DNA of 64,000 bases from Leptasterias polaris (Eukaryota > Echinodermata > Asteroidea > Forcipulatida > Asteriidae). The position numbers and the translations under genes are program-made. The notes under the pieces were generated by a model. The model saw nothing but the letters and a program-made list of their open reading frames with translations. It was not told the DNA's origin and made no database searches. The DNA is taken from NCBI GenBank assembly GCA_037783415.1, contig JAZGTN010000015.1, positions 4,289,001 through 4,353,000 of the forward strand, given 5' to 3'. Positions 49,901 through 55,900 of the stretch are shown in pieces (position 1 is the first letter of the stretch; every line of letters starts with the position of its first letter).

Positions 49901-52900
49901 TGTTCAAACAATGTACATGTGACCAAAGTGTTTGAATAGATGCAACACATACGCTTTCTATCATCCAACAAATTACATTATTCTAAAAGCCATTGGCAAA
50001 GCTGGAGCTTTTCTGCTTTTTTGCATAAATCCAATTAATAAATGTGACTGCCTCTAGCAAAACCCTTAACTTTGACTCAAAAAGTAGATTTTGGTATGCC
50101 AGAATCTAGAGAAAAAGCTTTAATGTGGAGACATTAAAATCTCAATTGGTTCCAGGGGTAAACTTTCCATCTTTTCATGACTGTTAAGAGAGGAGAAGTT
50201 ATGGGTTTTGAAGAAGGGTTTCAAATGGATGTGGCAGGGATAACACAATCGGGGGGGCAGTGAATTTGTCTTTGTCCACAAGTTAGTTCTACGCTTACAA
50301 TTTAGTTTGCTTCTTTGCTTGTTTGTTGTTGATGCTATTTTGCTGTCTAAGGAAGCCATTTACAATTATCATCATTTTCAGTAAACCTATAGTGTGTCAG
50401 AAGTGTCAAATTCACTCTAAAGGCCAGGGAGGCCTTCAGAGTGAGTAATCTGATGAGTTTTCTTTTTCTCAGATTCCAAAAGTCTGTTTATTTGTTTTTT
50501 TTAAATTTATTTATTATTAGTTTTTGTTTTTTGGGGGGGGGTTGGGGAAGACATGATTTGATTTATAATTGAAATCATACAAAGGAACAAGTTTTAACAG
50601 ATATATAAAAAAGAGGTCCTTCAGAAAATTTACTTTAAGGATGCTGACAAAAGTGTATGTTAAATTCTGAAAGTGTTGATAGTTTTGAATGGTCTCCTAC
50701 TTTGTGATTCTTTACAGGTACAGGGTCATAAATTTGTTTGGATAAAACCAAACCATGTTTCAAAGGATTTCTTTGTTGCAGTCAAACACTTTTCTGTTGA
50801 AAATCGAGTGCTGCCGAGTAGTAGGGTGACTGAGTAGTACTCGACCACAAGTACTTGGGCCATTCTGATATTTGAGTATTCTGATATCCAAGTACTATTA
50901 AATTCCAACAGCCGAGTACCAAGTGCTTGGATCTAAGAGTACAAGTACGATTACGATGAGTACAGGTACGAGTGCAAGTATGAGTACAAGTATGAGTACG
51001 AATACAGGTACGAGTATGAGTACAAGTATGAGTACAAGTATGAGTACGAGTATGAGTACGAGTACAGGTACGAGTAAGAGTACAGGTACGAGTATGAGTA
51101 TGAGTATGAGTACGAGTATGAGTACGAGTATGAGTACAGGTACGAGTATGAGTATGAGTATGAGTACGAGTATGAGTATGAGTATGAGTACAGGTACGAG
51201 TATGAGTATGAGTATGAGTACGAGTATGAGTATGAGTATGAGTACAGGTACGAGTATGAGTATGAGTATGAGTACAAGTACAAGTATGAGTATGAGTACG
51301 AATACAGGTACGAGTATGAGTATGAGTATGAGTATGAGTACGAGTACAAGTATGAGTACAGGTACGAGTACAGGTACGAGTACGAATACAGGTACGAGTA
51401 TGAGTATGAGTACGAGTACGAGTAAGAGTACAAGTACAAGTACGAGTACGAGTACGAATACGAGTACAAGTATGAGTATGAGTACAGGTACGAGTATGAG
51501 TATGAGTATGAGTATGAGTACGAGTACAAGTATGAGTACAGGTACGAGTACAGGTACGAGTACGAATACAGGTACGAGTATGAGTATGAGTACGAGTACG
51601 AGTAAGAGTACAAGTACAAGTACGAGTACGAGTACGAATACGAGTACAAGTATGAGTATGAGTACAGGTACGAGTATGAGTATGAGTACGAGTTCAAGTA
51701 TGAGTACGAGTACAAATAGTACAAGTATGAGTATGAGTCAGTGTTGTAGTTGAGTCACCTGTGTCGAGTCCGAGTCCGAGTCTCAAGTCACTTGGGTCGA
51801 GTCACTTGGTCCGAGTCCCGAGTCACTTGGTCCGAGTCCCGAGTCACTTGGTCCGAGTCCGAGTCCCGAGTCACTTGGTCCGAGTCCGAGTCCGAGTCCC
51901 GAGTCACTTGGTCCGAGTCCGAGTCCGAGTCACGAGTCACGAGTCACTTGTTTAAATATTGGTTGCAAACCAAATGTCGTAAAATAAGAATTGGAAATGA
52001 AAAAAATAAAACACATTTAATTTAAACAAAGTTCTGTTAAAGTTTTTGTATAAGTTGGTATAACCAAGAGAAACAATACAGGGCGGAACGGCAGATGCCA
52101 TGATTTAAAAAATGTTGTACTACTTTTTACTAGTGACGTGACCAAACTTGACGTCGTGTGTGTCTGTGACGTGTGTCGACCATGTGTAGAAACTGGTGCA
52201 AACAACACACAGCCATCACAGTGCAATATGCAGGCTGTGTTTTACAGGTACCAGACATGCCATTTCCCTGGTAATATGCATCAAGCACAAGCAGTGGCTA
52301 TGGTGTTAACGTTGACAGAATACCAGCATTAATATTGGTGTCGTGTATCCCAGTGTTATGCGTATTGAACATACGAATCGAACATACACGCGCTGTACGT
52401 ACATGGCCATCTATCTACACAGTAATCACGAACACTATTACTTGCAACACCATACGACAGTGTACTTATTTCTTGTGCTAGACGTTAATATTCCTCCATG
52501 TGCACTCCGTGAATGACAATTGGATCATCGGAATTGTTTTTAATATTTAAAAAAGGTATTGTTTGTGAAAATACGTGACTCGAGTCACGAGTCCTCGGGG
52601 ACAAGTCTGAGTCATGATAGTCGAGTCCGAGTCCGAGTCTTTTGCAGACGTGACTCGAGTCAAGTCCGAGTCACCGAAATTGTGACTCGAGACGGACTCG
52701 AGTCCGAGTCCTGGACTCGAGTCTGAGTCCTGGACTCGAGTCATACAACACCTGGTATGAGTACGAGTATATGTACAGGTATGAGTTTGAGTACAAGTAC
52801 GAGCACAAGTACCATCAAAACAGTACTTGAGTATTACTTGAGCACTACCACACTTTAACACAGTTGGAAGTATTTTGAAAGCTGTTTTAAAGTTGCTAAA

Positions 52901-55900
52901 ATGTGGAGCATGTTGTGAATTCTTTGGGATTGTGGAGTGGATTAGTTGGTATGGATCCCTCCTTGGGTTGTACATGCATGGCCATGCACAGGTACGTATT
53001 GATCCCCATGCGTGGGACCACTTAATTTGTATTCAGTACTATAAACAATATCAACGCCGTAACTACGGCTTTGGCTGTTATTGTTGCTAAGGATGTCCCG
53101 TACTTCAAAGTAAGATGACGCGGTGATCTAGCCGTAGCCATATTGCCATTTCGGACATTTTGCCAAGCTTGATGACATGAGCTGCTTGTACTGACAACTT
53201 TGTGCATACTCTTACCAAAATTTCCAAATCAAATTTCCAATTGGAACTGACTGGAGTTTTTCCAATGTTGTATTATGGCAAAAACCAATTGAACACAATT
53301 GTACACAATTGGACTCAGTTGGATTGAATTTTTTCCTTTTTCCCATTTACACGTAATTAGATATTTTCCCATCTACATCCAACTAGACTCAGTTTGTCAA
53401 AGATTTTATTCCAATTGGAAATTCAGTATTCCAATACAAACCAACTCAAACCAAGTCAACTCACACTAAGTCAACACCAACTCAATCTAATTCTTTCCAA
53501 TTGGAATGATGCTTAGCTCAATGGACCATTCCCATGAAATATGTAAACTGCACAACAGTGCACTAACATTTCTGGTTGAACAAAATGAGGGAACATTAAA
53601 CCTTTTTGTATGGGTCTGATGGTGGCATGACACGTTTAAGTTTGTGCGTCTGCCTAGTGCACAACTCTATTGCATTTGCCAACAGTGTCTAAAGCAAGCA
53701 TGAATGTAATTAGCATGGGGAGGGCTAATAGACCTTATTCATTGACGTCACCAAGCCGCCATCTTAGAGGTAAACTGATGATGAAACAATGGAAACGCGC
53801 TAATTTGTACGCGCGGCGCACAAGACTGGCCAATGAGCATCTTCCTTTTGACCTCTAGGTGAGGGCGCCCTACTCAAATGACGTCATATGCATAAGGTCT
53901 ATTGTCGTCTGTGTTAGTTGTTATGCTCTCTATGTCAGCTGTGGACGTAGAATATCCATACTATATTACATGCCTGTATGGCAAAGATATCAAGATCAAC
54001 CGATGGGAAAGCTGAAATTTGCCTCACAGCTATTAAAATGGCAGCGTGCACGACTTGCCTAAAAGCAGAAACGCACAGATATTTACACAAAGGACTCTGA
54101 GTTCAGTTTTTATGAGGGGGAAGTGTGAATAAAGGTGAACACTGCAGGCAGAAAGCATGACCATAATCAGTAAAGAGTAAATCATGAACAGTTAATAGGG
54201 AGGTTTCGCACGCGAACGGATACGCATACGCATACGTTTAGCTATCCGTAACCGTTAGCAGCCTTTCTGTTGTTTTGCAATCCCAGCGTTTTGGTGGCAC
54301 TATTCGCTGTTCCAGCACAGCACTTGGTGGCGCTGTTCAACATGGCATCCTCCATAGACGAGCTTATGTTCATAGCTTTAGAGGAAAATGACGAAGAAAC
54401 AGTGCATTTTTTTCGTATTTCAAAGTCTTTAGAAATCAACAAAATGACACGTACATGTTCAGTGATTCATTTATTTTGATACTATTCATACATATTTGGA
54501 AACAAATACAGGAGAATTACTAGAAGTTCGAGTTTTCCTACGTGTTTTTTACTTACGTGTAGCAAGCGGGATATCAGTGTCGTCTGCACGTATAGCGGAT
54601 AGCGAGTAGCGTATGACGTCATAATGATGACGTATCCGTCGCACTAACCGTATCCGTTCGTATGCGAAACCTCCCTAATATTAGGATTAACACATAAACT
54701 TGGTTTATCTCAGTTGGCAACAAACATTTTCAAAACAACTACATTGCTTCGTTAAGGATTTGTGAATTTAACAAGCTATAACCATTGAAATGAAAGTATA
54801 TAGCAAGGACGTATTGGTTGCAAACTGCTTACCAACCATAATTACCTTAGTTATAACATATTATGGTTATAATAAATGCAAGAAGGGGTAATGGCCTGAC
54901 GTTTCGACCCATGTGCTTCCTCATGGCCCGTGAGAAAGACTCTGCTAGGGTCAAAGCGTTAGACGGTTACAGAGTTTTGAGTGTTTTCAGCATGAAACAA
55001 TTATAGGGAGCAACAGTGTCTCTTCTTTTTTCTGTGAGGTGTACTTCTAAATTCCTTTCTTCTCTGCTGCTGTTGTTTTTTTGTGCTGTATTTAATGTTA
55101 TCACAATCAGAGGGGCACCGAAGTCAAATTCACACTAATTTTTCAATAGATAGAGTCCTGATGAAAGTGGGGAAAACGCAAAGTTGATTTGTACAAGTCT
55201 CAAAAGTTAATTTGTTTTACACTCTTTCAGAGCGAAATTTAAAGCATGACGTCATTGCATATTAACATCAAATGGGTCTGTACATTCCAAAAGGAAATTT
55301 AAGCATCAGTCAAAAGGTCAAATTCAATGCACTGACCCATGTGACGTCATTGATTGATTTTGGATTTTTACAAAATATGCACTGGAAGGGTTTAAAATAC
55401 AATGGCATTTTACACTGTTTTAATGTAATGTTATAGACTTGTAATTTCCCCCCACTTTCATAAGGACTAGAGCTGTTTTTTAAATTGATTGCATCTGAAA
55501 ACTGAAATGGACCTTGGATCTTCCCTTTAAGCATTTGACGCTTTACTGGTTTGGGAAAGAGAATAATTTGTTCCCATTCTCTTGTTTTCAACAAACATAC
55601 TTTACAACCAACCTTTGGAAACTTCATTAAACATGGCAGTGATGTATTTGAAAAAGCATAGAAGAAACTGTTTGTGTTTCAGTGTGGGGATTTTAGTGCA
55701 CAATCACTGAGCTTATTGTGATTGGGCAATCAAGGAAAAACACAAAAGGGGAATAATTTTGTATCGTATTTTGGAAACAAGGATTTCTCTGGACAGTTTG
55801 TAGTGATAAAAGGTTGATAAATGGTAAGCGTTTATTATTACCATGTGGTTTTAGCCCATGCTGCAGGGCCCACTTTAATGGAGCTGCTTAAGCAGAAAAT

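Noticed and set aside
50923..51753. Long open frames on both strands (276 and 257 codons)
   Set aside because: Both come from the 6-bp GAGTAY repeat, which cannot contain stops in those frames. The composition is pure Ser/Thr/Met or Tyr/Ser/Leu with no start context or splice structure.
52875..52990. Possible exon reading KLLKCGACCEFFGIVEWISW before a GTACGT donor
   Set aside because: No acceptor with good context, does not fit between exon 26 and a last exon as a recognisable tail, and no domain.
53670..53760. Possible last exon after TTTGCCAACAG
   Set aside because: The frame runs straight into the MITE at 53729 and encodes nothing recognisable.
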